This document shows positions 1 to 6,839 of a stretch of DNA of 10,040 nucleotides, piece by piece. A program made the position numbers and the translations under genes. Within the stretch, counting starts at the first letter, position 1. Each line of letters starts with the position of its first letter. The notes under the pieces are model-generated. The model was not told the origin of the DNA, did no database searches, and was given only the letters and a program-made list of their open reading frames with translations. Origin of the DNA: Candidatus Parcubacteria bacterium (GTDB lineage Bacteria > Patescibacteriota > Minisyncoccia > Phycocordibacterales > UBA12088); the NCBI GenBank assembly GCA_003694545.1, contig RFKD01000063.1, positions 1 to 10,040 of the forward strand, in the 5' to 3' direction.

Positions 1-35
1 CTTTATTTTTAGAAGTAGTTAAGAACGACTCTCTT

Positions 36-2459
36 ATGCAATCCCCCTCCTCGCACGGCACTATTACTCCGCCCCAGCGCGCCCATCACGGAGCGAAGCA
101 TCAGAAGTATCACGAGCATAAGAAGAAGGGAGCGCATAGTTCCGCCCAGCCGGTTGTCGCCCGTGTGCAGTTTGTGCGCAAGCGCGACGGCAGGATTGTT
201 GCGTTTGACCGCAACCGTATTGTGCGCGCCATCAGCAAGGCTATGCTCGAGGTGGGAGAAGGGAAGCTTCCGGAAGACGCTGAGCGCCTCGCGGATGTTG
301 TGATTCGGAAGATCAATCGTCACTTTAGCGAGCAAGACCGGCCTGATGTCGAAAACATTCAAGATCTTGTGGAAGAAACCCTTATTCTTGAGGATTTCCC
401 CAAAACCGCAAAAGCATACATCATTTATCGTCACGAACGCGCGAAGGTGCGATCAAAAACTCGTGCTATTCCCGAGCATGTGCACGAGCTCGTCGCAGAA
501 AGTCGCAAGTATTTCCGCAATCCGCTCGGCGAGTTTATTTTCTACCGCACCTATTCACGCTGGATTCCTGAAGAGGGCAGGCGGGAGACATGGATTGAGA
601 CGGTTGACCGCTATGTTGATTTTATGAAAGAAGTCCTCGGCGACTATCTTTCGGAAGAAGAATATATGGAGGTGCGTGAAGCAATTCTTACCCAACAAGT
701 AATGCCGTCCGCGCGGTTGTTGTGGTCGGCAGGCAAAGCTGCGCGCACCAACAATGTGACGGCTTACAACTGCTCGTTTATCGCGCCGACGCGCATTGAG
801 GATTTTGCCGAGTTAATGTTTCTTTCTATGTCGGGGGCGGGCGTTGGGTTTTCTGTTGAAAGCCAGTTTGTGCAACAGCTGCCGATTGTCGCGCGGCAAA
901 CGGGGCGCAAACTGCCAACGCACATTATTGAAGACAGCAAAGAAGGGTGGTGCGATGCGCTCACGATTGGTCTCAAAGCCTGGTGGAATGGGGTGGATAT
1001 CGACTTTAACTATTCCCAGATTCGCCCGGCGGGCGCGCCACTGCGCACAATGGGCGGGCGCGCGTCGGGGCCCGAGCCTCTGCGGCAGTTGATGCAATTT
1101 GCGCGCTCACTCATCCTCTCGCGTCAAGGGAAACGACTCACTCCACTCGATGTGCACGACATTTGCTGCAAGATTGGCGAGGTGGTGGTTGCCGGGGGGG
1201 TCCGGCGTACGGCGCTCATTTCCCTTTCGGACTTGGACGACGATTTGATGCGCCACGCGAAAGACGGAATGTTTTACATTACTCACCCGCATCGCGCGAT
1301 GGCAAACAACTCCGCGGTATACAACAGCAAGCCTACCCCCACGGAATTTCTCGACGAATGGCTCGCGCTTGCCAAAAGCGGCACGGGCGAGCGAGGACTT
1401 TTTGCGCGCGGCAACCTGCCGAACCACATGCCTGAGCGGCGCTTGCGGCGCAATGAAGGCTGGCTTGAATATATGGGGACCAATCCGTGCGGCGAGATTG
1501 TCCTGCGCCCCAAGGAGTTTTGCAACCTGTCTGAAGTAGTTGCGCGCCCCAATGACACTCGTGAGACATTGGTTCATAAGGCGCGAATCGCCTCACTTTT
1601 GGGAACGTACCAGTCGATGCTGACCAACTTCCCCTACCTTTCTTCGGAGTGGGCAACCAACTGCAACGAAGAGCGCCTCTTGGGCGTTTCCGTCACAGGG
1701 CAGTGGGATTCGGAAGCAGCTCGCAACCCCGAGACCCTTGCCGCGATGCGGGAAGCGGCCGTGGAAGCCAACCGTTACTACGCGCGGCGCTTTGGTATTA
1801 ACCCTTCGTTGGCGGTTACTTGTGTGAAGCCTTCCGGAACTGTTTCTCAGCTTGTGGATGCTTCCTCGGGAATGCATCCGCGTCACGCGCCGTACTACAT
1901 TCGCCGCGTGCGCATCTCGGCGACCGACCCGTTGTTCCATATGTTGCGCGATGCGAAGTTCCCCTACAAACCAGAAGTGGGCCAAACGGAAGAGAACGCG
2001 ACGACTTTTGTATTGGAGTTTCCGGTGAAGGCGCCCGCGGGTTCCACCTTCAAGGACGATTTGCGCGCTCTTGAACAGCTGGAACACTGGAAAATGGTGA
2101 AAACGCACTACACCGAGCACAACCCCTCTGTGACCGTTTCGGTAGGTGATGATGAATGGCTCGATGTGGCAAAGTGGCTCTACGACAACTGGGACATGGT
2201 CGGTGGTCTCTCGTTTTTGCCGCGCGATAACCACGTGTATCAACTTGCGCCTTACGAGGCCATTAGCGGAGAAGAATACGAACGGCGCGTTGCAGAGCTC
2301 CCGGAGGTGGATTTTGCCAACATTATGGCGTATGAGAAGCAAGACGAAACGGTTGGCGCTAAGGAGCTTGCCTGCTCTGCTGGGACCTGCGAGATTGATG
2401 TGAACACAGCAGATTTGCTGGTAGAATCTTCAGGCGCTAATGAAACAGAAAAGAAATAA
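36..2459 (+). CDS. nrdJ: Adenosylcobalamin-dependent (class II) ribonucleoside-triphosphate reductase with N-terminal ATP cone
   Basis: Reduces ribonucleotides to deoxyribonucleotides in the cytoplasm, using adenosylcobalamin to generate a cysteine thiyl radical. At 807 residues it is longer than the monomeric Lactobacillus leichmannii enzyme (about 740), which it resembles in motif order from memory. Residues about 43-140 look like an ATP-cone domain (VRKRDGRIVAFDRNRI onward); the catalytic barrel follows from about 165 to 790. Visible catalytic residues: C246 in AYNCSF and C496 in EFCNLSE (the redox pair), C485 in GTNPCGEI (thiyl radical) with N483 and E487, and a C-terminal shuttle pair C780/C785 (CSAGTC). 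The 485-to-496 and 780-to-785 spacings match the L. leichmannii cysteines. Residues 1-40 are basic and His-rich (7 His), with no known role. ATG 36 is the only ATG before residue 68; there is no clear Shine-Dalgarno site, and a GTG at 165 is a weaker alternative. Triphosphate as substrate is inferred from the family. Its cofactor enzyme is encoded next, overlapping by 20 bases. Confidence 0.95.
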   Translation: MQSPSSHGTITPPQRAHHGAKHQKYHEHKKKGAHSSAQPVVARVQFVRKRDGRIVAFDRNRIVRAISKAMLEVGEGKLPEDAERLADVVIRKINRHFSEQDRPDVENIQDLVEETLILEDFPKTAKAYIIYRHERAKVRSKTRAIPEHVHELVAESRKYFRNPLGEFIFYRTYSRWIPEEGRRETWIETVDRYVDFMKEVLGDYLSEEEYMEVREAILTQQVMPSARLLWSAGKAARTNNVTAYNCSFIAPTRIEDFAELMFLSMSGAGVGFSVESQFVQQLPIVARQTGRKLPTHIIEDSKEGWCDALTIGLKAWWNGVDIDFNYSQIRPAGAPLRTMGGRASGPEPLRQLMQFARSLILSRQGKRLTPLDVHDICCKIGEVVVAGGVRRTALISLSDLDDDLMRHAKDGMFYITHPHRAMANNSAVYNSKPTPTEFLDEWLALAKSGTGERGLFARGNLPNHMPERRLRRNEGWLEYMGTNPCGEIVLRPKEFCNLSEVVARPNDTRETLVHKARIASLLGTYQSMLTNFPYLSSEWATNCNEERLLGVSVTGQWDSEAARNPETLAAMREAAVEANRYYARRFGINPSLAVTCVKPSGTVSQLVDASSGMHPRHAPYYIRRVRISATDPLFHMLRDAKFPYKPEVGQTEENATTFVLEFPVKAPAGSTFKDDLRALEQLEHWKMVKTHYTEHNPSVTVSVGDDEWLDVAKWLYDNWDMVGGLSFLPRDNHVYQLAPYEAISGEEYERRVAELPEVDFANIMAYEKQDETVGAKELACSAGTCEIDVNTADLLVESSGANETEKK

Positions 2460-3036
2460 CGCACGCAACCATCTTGCCGCGGGATCTTCTCCTTCTTCAA
2501 GCGTGGTGTTTCTCGTCCACGGCAATGGGAAAGGGAAGACTACTTCAGCGTTTGGGCAAGCACTGCGCGTGTGGGGTGGCGGCGGCAAGGTTGCCTTCTA
2601 CCAGTTCATTAAATCGTCCCGTTGGCGAACGGGCGAGGCGCAGGCGGTTGCCGCGCTTAAGAGTTCACGTTTTCGCCTCGTGGTGGGCGGCAAGGGATTT
2701 GTTGGTATTTTGGGCGACACTTTGCCACGAGAGGCGCACGCAAGAGCGGCGCACCGGACGCTTGAGCGCGCTGCGGCAGCCGCCCGATCCGGACGTTGGG
2801 ATTTAGTGGTCCTTGATGAGGTGTTGGTAGCGGGTTCGCTTGGGCTGATTGATCCTGCCGCTGTTGTACGGTGCGTTCGCGAGCGTTCATCGCACACGGA
2901 TGTGTATCTCACAGGGCGCGCAAGCAAAGAAATTTTGCGTGCCCTTCTGCCGCTTGCGGATGTCGTCACGGAGTGTCGGGAAGTACGGCACATTTTTGCT
3001 TCCGGCACGCAGGGGAAACGGGGCCGCGAATACTAA
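2440..3036 (+). CDS. cobO: Corrinoid (cob(I)alamin) adenosyltransferase, CobA/CobO/BtuR type
   Basis: Transfers the adenosyl group of ATP to cob(I)alamin (or another corrinoid), giving adenosylcobalamin in the cytoplasm. The 198-residue protein has a P-loop at residues 28-35 (GNGKGKTT) followed by SAFGQALR, a Walker-B-like strand DLVVLDE at 121-127, then the family's LTGR motif and a C-terminal ADVVTECREVRH segment typical of CobA/CobO. Residues 1-20 are a variable basic and Ser-rich lead-in. The ATG at 2440 lies inside the last codons of nrdJ, whose TAA ends at 2459, so the two are probably translationally coupled; no strong Shine-Dalgarno site is seen. The pairing is logical, because NrdJ needs exactly this cofactor. 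No other corrinoid genes are present in the window, which suggests salvage of an imported corrinoid (inference). The family assignment is firm; the PduO and EutT types are unrelated in sequence and do not fit. Confidence 0.92.
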   Translation: MKQKRNNARNHLAAGSSPSSSVVFLVHGNGKGKTTSAFGQALRVWGGGGKVAFYQFIKSSRWRTGEAQAVAALKSSRFRLVVGGKGFVGILGDTLPREAHARAAHRTLERAAAAARSGRWDLVVLDEVLVAGSLGLIDPAAVVRCVRERSSHTDVYLTGRASKEILRALLPLADVVTECREVRHIFASGTQGKRGREY

Positions 3037-3085
3037 CCAACTACGCAACCGGCAACAAACTTCCTTCGGCGGACGCAGAAGCGGT

Positions 3086-3376
3086 ATGCGGCTGGTGCAT
3101 GTGTTAGGTTTTTTGGATTTAGTCGCAGGCTTTACGGCCGCGGCGTTGTTTTTCGGCTATCCCATTCACAGCTTTTTTGTCGTTGGAGTCGGAGCGCTCA
3201 TTGCGGGAAAGGGGGTGTGGTTCATTGTGCGGGCGCACGACTGGGGGAGCCTCGTTGATGTCGCGCTGGGGGTGGTTCTTGCGGGGGCGGGGTTTGCGGG
3301 ATCAATTGCTGCCCCCCTTTACGGGGTTGAAGCCTTGGTTCTCATCGGGAAGGGGGTTATTTCTCTGCGCGCTTGA
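3086..3376 (+). CDS. Small hydrophobic membrane protein, function unknown
   Basis: I do not recognise this 96-residue protein. It is very hydrophobic, with about three to four likely membrane helices (roughly residues 4-24, 28-47, 54-74 and 77-94) separated by short turns holding H51-D52-W53 and R49. Glycine and alanine are abundant (GVGALIAGKG, AGAGFAGS). The reading frame is open upstream into cobO, but ATG 3086 is the first sensible start after the cobO stop and leaves a 49-base gap; no strong ribosome site is visible. Codon use resembles its neighbours, which supports a real gene. It probably forms the last gene of the nrdJ-cobO unit. Its last 75 bases overlap the 3' end of rarA on the other strand. 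A role in corrinoid uptake is conceivable from position only; nothing in the protein itself shows it. Confidence 0.65.
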   Translation: MRLVHVLGFLDLVAGFTAAALFFGYPIHSFFVVGVGALIAGKGVWFIVRAHDWGSLVDVALGVVLAGAGFAGSIAAPLYGVEALVLIGKGVISLRA

Positions 3377-4582
3377 GGCTTGTGGGCTAGAAGGCGGCGC
3401 GCTGGTCGGCGCGGTGGGAAAGTAACGGCGCGCGTGCAACTTTTGCGGCAGGAGACCGCTTGCGTCATATTTCGCATAACCTTTGCCATACCCAAGCTTC
3501 CGCATCAGCGTGGCTACGGGGTTGCGCAATTTTAGGGGGATGGGGAGCGCGCCGTAGCGGCGCACATCGGCTTGGGCCGAGCGCAAAGCGTCGTAGGCGC
3601 TGCGGTCCTTTTTGGCGCGGGCAAGGTACGCTGCGCCGTGCGCGAGGTTGATGGCGCACTCGGGGTATCCAATGTTACGGCACGCTTCAAATACCGCGTT
3701 GGCAACCACGAGCGCTGTTGGCTGGGCAAGACCGATATCTTCGGAAGCAAAAATAACCATTCTGCGGGCAATATAGAGAGGATCCTCGGCCGCTTCCACC
3801 ATCCGTGCCAAGTAGTAGACGGCGGCATCGGCATTTCCCGCACGCATACTCTTGATGAAGGCGGAAATGGTGTCGTAGTGCTGGTCTTGGGTCTTGTCGT
3901 ACAACACCGGCCGTTCTTGCGCGACCCGCGTGAGGGTTGCCACATCAACTGTGCCGTAAAGGCGCGCGGCCGCATCAAGAGTGGTGAGCATCACGCGCGC
4001 GTCACCTTGGGCGTGCGCAATGAGCCAAGAGGCAGTGTCTTCACTGATTTGCGCGCCCAGCGCTTTTTGCGCGCGTCGGAGGAGTTCGCACAGATCTTGC
4101 TCTTCCAAAGGGTGGGTTACAAAAACACGCAATCGCGACAGCAACGGCGCAATGATGCCAAAGCTGGGGTTTTCCGTCGTGGCGCCAATAAGGATGAGCG
4201 TGCCGCTTTCCACATATGGCAGAAGGTAATCTTGCTGCGCTCGATTGAAGCGGTGGATTTCGTCAAGCAGGAGGATAGTTGGCGTTTGCGGGTGCTCTTG
4301 AGCAGATACGACGACTCTACGCACATCATCTTTCCCTGCTTCCACGGCGCTCAGCTCGAAAAGGTGCGCGCCGCTTGCGCGCGCGAGTACTCGGGCGATG
4401 GTAGTCTTACCGCTGCCGGGAGGTCCCCACAACACAAAGGAAAACAGCTCGCCGTGGTCAAGGGTGCGCCGTAGCGGCCCTTCTGGGCCAATGAGGTGCT
4501 CTTGGCCCACGACTTCATCAAGCGTCGCGGGGCGCAAGATTTCTGGCAGCGGTTTGACGGCTTTTTTATTCTGAAGAGGCAT
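3302..4582 (-). CDS. rarA: Replication-associated recombination protein A (RarA/MgsA family AAA+ ATPase)
   Basis: Clamp-loader-like AAA+ ATPase that acts at stalled or damaged replication forks, related to E. coli RarA and eukaryotic WRNIP1/Mgs1. From ATG 4582 the protein has 426 residues. Seen in order: the family N-terminus with LDEVVGQEHL, Walker A GPPGSGKT at 53-60, Walker B LLLDEIHRF with D107/E108, sensor 1 GATTENPSF at about 133-141, an arginine-finger region LLSRLR at about 147-152, and the MgsA C-terminal domain from about 238 (EDPLYIARRM, ASEDIGLA, then MRKLGYGKGY). Residues about 389-426 are a Pro/Ser/Asn-rich tail beyond the usual end of the family, and the last 24 overlap the convergent membrane gene. 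TTG 4618 and ATG 4603 are in-frame alternatives, but a -35/-10 pair lies exactly where they would be, with ATG 4582 seven bases after the -10, so I prefer 4582. It is transcribed alone, divergently from the thioredoxin operon. Confidence 0.93.
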   Translation of the reverse strand: MPLQNKKAVKPLPEILRPATLDEVVGQEHLIGPEGPLRRTLDHGELFSFVLWGPPGSGKTTIARVLARASGAHLFELSAVEAGKDDVRRVVVSAQEHPQTPTILLLDEIHRFNRAQQDYLLPYVESGTLILIGATTENPSFGIIAPLLSRLRVFVTHPLEEQDLCELLRRAQKALGAQISEDTASWLIAHAQGDARVMLTTLDAAARLYGTVDVATLTRVAQERPVLYDKTQDQHYDTISAFIKSMRAGNADAAVYYLARMVEAAEDPLYIARRMVIFASEDIGLAQPTALVVANAVFEACRNIGYPECAINLAHGAAYLARAKKDRSAYDALRSAQADVRRYGALPIPLKLRNPVATLMRKLGYGKGYAKYDASGLLPQKLHARRYFPTAPTSAPPSSPQASSAQRNNPLPDENQGFNPVKGGSN

Positions 4583-4589
4583 TGGCAGT

Positions 4590-4618
4590 ACTCTACCTTG
4601 CATCGCGTTTGTCGCCAA
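4590..4618 (-). promoter_or_regulatory. Candidate leaderless promoter of rarA
   Basis: Reading the minus strand, TTGGCG (4618-4613) and TAGAGT (4595-4590) are separated by exactly 17 bases, matching the sigma-70 -35/-10 layout. ATG 4582 follows the -10 after 7 bases, where transcription would begin. This predicts an rarA mRNA with little or no leader. No strong Shine-Dalgarno site lies before this ATG, although AAGGTAG upstream is a weak one that could serve a longer transcript. Inferred from sequence only. Confidence 0.5.
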
Positions 4619-4630
4619 CCCTGCTTGGAG

Positions 4631-4641
4631 TGTGCTACACT
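4631..4641 (+). promoter_or_regulatory. Extended -10 promoter of the thioredoxin/dsbB/sigma operon
   Basis: TGTGCTACACT is an extended -10 box (TGTG, one base, then TACACT at 4636-4641) with no convincing -35 at 16-18 bases. An almost identical 11-mer, TGTGCTACAGT, precedes the DUF2585 gene at 9812. Transcription would start near 4648, giving a leader of about 57 bases to ATG 4706. The rarA promoter lies back-to-back with it, so 4583-4705 is a divergent control region. Confidence 0.5.
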
Positions 4642-4705
4642 ACTGGCACGTTCGCTTGGTAAAGCGCAGTAGAGAGTGTTAACCCGTGTAATGTTTTGTT
4701 CGTGT

Positions 4706-5113
4706 ATGGCAAAAGGTTTGTTTCCTTCTCGTTCCTTGTGGCTTTGGGTGGGCGCGGCGGTGGTGGTTATAGGAGCGCCGCTTGCATTTTGGGCGTATTC
4801 GATGACGCAGCCGCATCCGTTGGACCCGTTCGCGCAGTGTCTTGCCGACAGAGGGGCCACCTTCTATGGAGCGTTTTGGTGCCCGCACTGCGGGGAGCAA
4901 AAAGCAATGTTTGGGCGGGCGCAGCGCCTCTTGCCGTATGTGGAGTGTTCGCCCCCTACGCGCCAAGGCCAGTACCCGGTGTGTGAGGAGGCGGGCGTGC
5001 GTGTGTATCCCACGTGGATTTTTGCCGACGGGACTCGGGCAGAAGGGGTGTTGCCGCTCAACACGCTTTCCGAGCGCACTGGCTGCCCTCTGTCGGAAGG
5101 GTACGTCCAATAG
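4706..5113 (+). CDS. Membrane-anchored thioredoxin-like protein (extracytoplasmic CPHC oxidoreductase)
   Basis: Probable thiol-disulfide oxidoreductase acting outside the cytoplasmic membrane. From ATG 4706 it has 135 residues: a short basic start (MAKGLFPSRS), one membrane segment at about 11-32, then a compact thioredoxin-like domain with FYGAFWCPHC (C59-P-H-C62), GEQKAMFG just after it and a probable cis-proline in VYPTW. Further cysteines are C45, C81, C93 and one near the C-terminus. The pattern (WCPHC, EQKxMFG, VEC, PTW) resembles the thioredoxin domain fused to VKOR in cyanobacterial and plant LTO1-type proteins, and it lacks the helical insert of DsbA. The next gene, 27 bases on, encodes a DsbB-like oxidase, its likely electron acceptor. 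The start is uncertain: GTG 4676 and ATG 4691 are in frame and none has a good Shine-Dalgarno site; I chose 4706 because it gives the cleanest signal anchor. Confidence 0.8.
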   Translation: MAKGLFPSRSLWLWVGAAVVVIGAPLAFWAYSMTQPHPLDPFAQCLADRGATFYGAFWCPHCGEQKAMFGRAQRLLPYVECSPPTRQGQYPVCEEAGVRVYPTWIFADGTRAEGVLPLNTLSERTGCPLSEGYVQ

Positions 5114-5140
5114 AGGCGATCGCGCGCTGAGGGCGTTGGT

Positions 5141-5695
5141 ATGGTTCCCTACTGGCTCAATTCTCTTATCGGGTTTACCACGCTGGGATTGGAAGCGGCG
5201 CTGGTGGTTGCGCTTGTGCTTTGGGTGGGTCGGTCGCGTTTGCTTGGCGTCGCGCACCTGTTTGCTTGGGTTGGGAAAGGGTGGTGGGCGGTAGCTGTGG
5301 CGATTGGGAGTTTGGGCGCGATTGTGATGAGCTTGTATTACGAGATTTCGGGATTCCCCCCTTGTTTTTGGTGTTGGATGGCGCGCGTGTTTTTCTATCC
5401 CCTGCCACTTGTGCTCACGGTGGGGTGGGCGCGGCGAGAAGTTGAAATGCTCGCGCCGTATGTGCTTTCGTTTTCGCTTACGGGAATGGGCGTAACATTT
5501 TACCAGCACCTCTTGCAAATGGGGGCGGCCTCTGGCGGGGTTTGCGGCGCGGTGGGAGGCATTGATTGCGCGGAGCGGTGGTTTTTTGAGCTGGGGCATA
5601 TTACTTTCCCGTGGGTGGGGTTTGTGATGTTCTCGTGGTTTGCGTTTTTCGCGTGGGTCGCGCTCCAGTACCATAAACGAGGATACGCTCCATAA
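5141..5695 (+). CDS. Disulfide bond formation protein, DsbB/BdbC family
   Basis: Integral membrane protein that would re-oxidise a partner thioredoxin and pass electrons to quinone. The 184 residues hold about five hydrophobic segments (roughly 10-30, 48-66, 80-97, 105-125 and 155-176). After the second comes PPCFWCWMARVFFYP with C75-x2-C78, matching the PCxLCxxxR signature of DsbB/BdbC. Between segments four and five lie C135 and C143, the second redox pair. The order CxxC first, loop pair second, is that of DsbB/BdbC and the reverse of VKOR. The segment YQHLLQ before the second pair also fits BdbC. There is no fused thioredoxin domain; the preceding gene supplies one. ATG 5141 is the natural start, 27 bases after the previous stop, without a strong Shine-Dalgarno site. 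Probably cotranscribed with both neighbours. The family is well supported; quinone use is inferred from the family. Confidence 0.85.
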   Translation: MVPYWLNSLIGFTTLGLEAALVVALVLWVGRSRLLGVAHLFAWVGKGWWAVAVAIGSLGAIVMSLYYEISGFPPCFWCWMARVFFYPLPLVLTVGWARREVEMLAPYVLSFSLTGMGVTFYQHLLQMGAASGGVCGAVGGIDCAERWFFELGHITFPWVGFVMFSWFAFFAWVALQYHKRGYAP

Positions 5696-5717
5696 CCCAG
5701 CTCTGGCGGTGGAGGAT

Positions 5718-6284
5718 ATGCGCCGCTTCAAAGCGCACACAGCATCGAGGTACCGCGCCGCGGATGACGCGCGCCTTGTGGCGGAAGCGCTCCGCAATAA
5801 GGAGGCTTTTGGCGAGCTGTATCGCCGGTATGCCCCGCGGGTTGAGCAATTTGCTAAGCGTCTCACCCGTGACAGGGACGCGGCGCAAGACATCACCCAA
5901 GAGACATTCCTGCGGGCGTACCGCGCGCTTGCGCGTTATCGTCCGCGCGTTCCCTTCGCGCACTGGCTGTTTGTGATTGCGCGCAACCTCGTGGTGAGTC
6001 GTGCGCGTCGCGAAGCGCGATTTGCCGCTCTTTCTGATGTGCCAGACATTGCCGCCCCCCAGTCGATACCGCACGAAGTTGAACGGTTATGGGCGCTCCA
6101 GCGTCTTGCGGCCGCCCTACGCCGCCTTCGACCTCGTGAGCGGGCGCTCCTGCGAGCATTTTACCTGGAAGGGAAGCCGCTGCGTGTCATTGCCTCCGAG
6201 TGGGGGACGACGGAAAACGCGGTAAAACTCCTCCTTTCGCGCACGCGTGGTAAGGTGCGCCGTGTGCTCTCAGGGCGGAATTGA
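5718..6284 (+). CDS. ECF-type sigma-70 family RNA polymerase sigma factor
   Basis: Directs RNA polymerase to a subset of promoters. From ATG 5718 it has 188 residues with only the two core regions of ECF sigma factors: region 2 at about 29-98 (EAFGELYRRYAPRVEQFAKR, then AAQDITQETFLRAY and WLFVIARNLVVSRARR) and region 4 at about 134-183 (LRPRERALLRAFYLEG, then a helix-turn-helix of form IASEWGTTENAVKLLLSR). Regions 1.1 and 3 are absent. GGAGG at 5711-5715 precedes ATG by only 2 bases; GTG 5709 is an in-frame alternative. The frame stays open into dsbB, but a start there would give an unrelated N-terminus. The gene lies 22 bases after dsbB, so it is probably in that operon. No anti-sigma gene adjoins, as downstream lies hsp20, so how it is held in check is unknown. 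Its targets cannot be read from the window; the hsp20 promoter candidate looks like housekeeping sigma-70, not ECF. Confidence 0.88.
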   Translation: MRRFKAHTASRYRAADDARLVAEALRNKEAFGELYRRYAPRVEQFAKRLTRDRDAAQDITQETFLRAYRALARYRPRVPFAHWLFVIARNLVVSRARREARFAALSDVPDIAAPQSIPHEVERLWALQRLAAALRRLRPRERALLRAFYLEGKPLRVIASEWGTTENAVKLLLSRTRGKVRRVLSGRN

Positions 6285-6312
6285 CACCTTTTTGTTGTTT
6301 GAGCGTTATACC
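6281..6312 (+). promoter_or_regulatory. Candidate promoter of hsp20
   Basis: A perfect -35 box TTGACA (6281-6286) overlaps the stop codon of the sigma-factor gene and is followed by TATACC (6307-6312). The 20-base spacer is long, so the -10 assignment is uncertain. Transcription from here would give a leader of about 45 bases before ATG 6364. No CIRCE or HspR-type (HAIR) operator is present in the interval. Confidence 0.35.
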
Positions 6313-6363
6313 TAGTGAGGTCGATGTATTACCAGCCCTGCGAAAGGTAACCCCCAAAGGCGT

Positions 6364-6822
6364 ATGGTGAGATTCCGTCGTATTCGTCGGAGCGACTGGT
6401 TTGCCGACCCGTTTTCGGCGCTTGAGGAAATGCGTTCGTTGGTTGAAGAGGCGCTAGCGGGTTCGGGCACCGGGGAGGAGGCGATCACCTCGTTTGTCTT
6501 GCCTCCTCTCGATCTTTCCGAAACGGACAGCCATCTTATCGTGCGCGTGGAGGCGCCGGGAATTGATCCTAAGGCGCTCAAAGTGGAGGCCACGGAAGAC
6601 ACGCTCACTGTCGCGGGAGAAATAAAGAACGAAGCGGAAGAAAAAGGCGAGCAGTTTTACCGAATTGAGCGCCAGTACGGATCATTCGAACGCACGGTCA
6701 GTTTGCCTGTTCCGATTGACCCGGAGTCAGTTGACGCGTCTTACAAAGACGGCGTGCTGACGGTGCGGATGACAAAGAAACAGCAAGCCGGCCGAAAGAA
6801 GGTTGAGGTGAAACTTGATTAG
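6364..6822 (+). CDS. Small heat-shock protein, Hsp20/alpha-crystallin family
   Basis: ATP-independent holdase chaperone that binds unfolding proteins in the cytoplasm and hands them to ATP-driven chaperones. The 152 residues have a short basic N-terminus (MVRFRRIRRSDWF) with an amphipathic segment to about 45, an alpha-crystallin domain at about 46-137 (PPLDLSETDSHLIVRVEAPG; the signature loop DGVLTVRMTK at 129-138) and a C-terminal extension. V147-E-V149 corresponds to the I/V-x-I/V motif that docks on a neighbouring subunit during oligomer assembly. ATG 6364 has AAAGG only 3 bases before it; GTG 6367, the second codon, would have better spacing, so the start may move by one residue. It lies 79 bases after the sigma-factor gene with its own promoter candidate, and just upstream of a ClpC-type unfoldase, a logical partner. 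Confidence 0.93.
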   Translation: MVRFRRIRRSDWFADPFSALEEMRSLVEEALAGSGTGEEAITSFVLPPLDLSETDSHLIVRVEAPGIDPKALKVEATEDTLTVAGEIKNEAEEKGEQFYRIERQYGSFERTVSLPVPIDPESVDASYKDGVLTVRMTKKQQAGRKKVEVKLD

Positions 6823-6833
6823 TGTGTTACCAT
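6823..6833 (+). promoter_or_regulatory. Candidate distal extended -10 promoter of clpC
   Basis: TGTGTTACCAT matches the extended -10 layout seen at 4631 and 9812 (TGTG, one base, TACnnT; 8 of 11 bases shared with the 4631 copy). TTGAGG at 6803-6808 could be a -35 with a 19-base spacer. Transcription would begin near 6840, exactly where the three-hairpin element starts. The box lies immediately after the hsp20 stop codon. Confidence 0.4.
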
Positions 6834-6839
6834 ACGATG

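Noticed and set aside
1593..2342. 249-codon open frame on the minus strand inside nrdJ
   Set aside because: Antisense shadow of a strongly conserved enzyme; no recognisable domain.
3572..4474. 300-codon open frame on the plus strand inside rarA
   Set aside because: Antisense to the AAA+ core of RarA, whose motifs are intact; the translation matches no family.
4583..4618. Upstream TTG 4618 or ATG 4603 as the rarA start
   Set aside because: They would place the -35 and spacer of a good promoter inside the coding region and add residues not typical of the family; not fully excluded.
4679..5896. 405-codon open frame on the minus strand opposite thioredoxin, dsbB and the sigma gene
   Set aside because: Very Arg/Pro/His-rich translation without any domain, antisense to three recognisable proteins; a by-product of GC-rich codon use.
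6329..6350. TTACC...GGTAA inverted repeat in the hsp20 leader as an RNA thermometer
   Set aside because: Only 5 pairs around a 12-base loop, and it does not cover the ribosome site or start codon.
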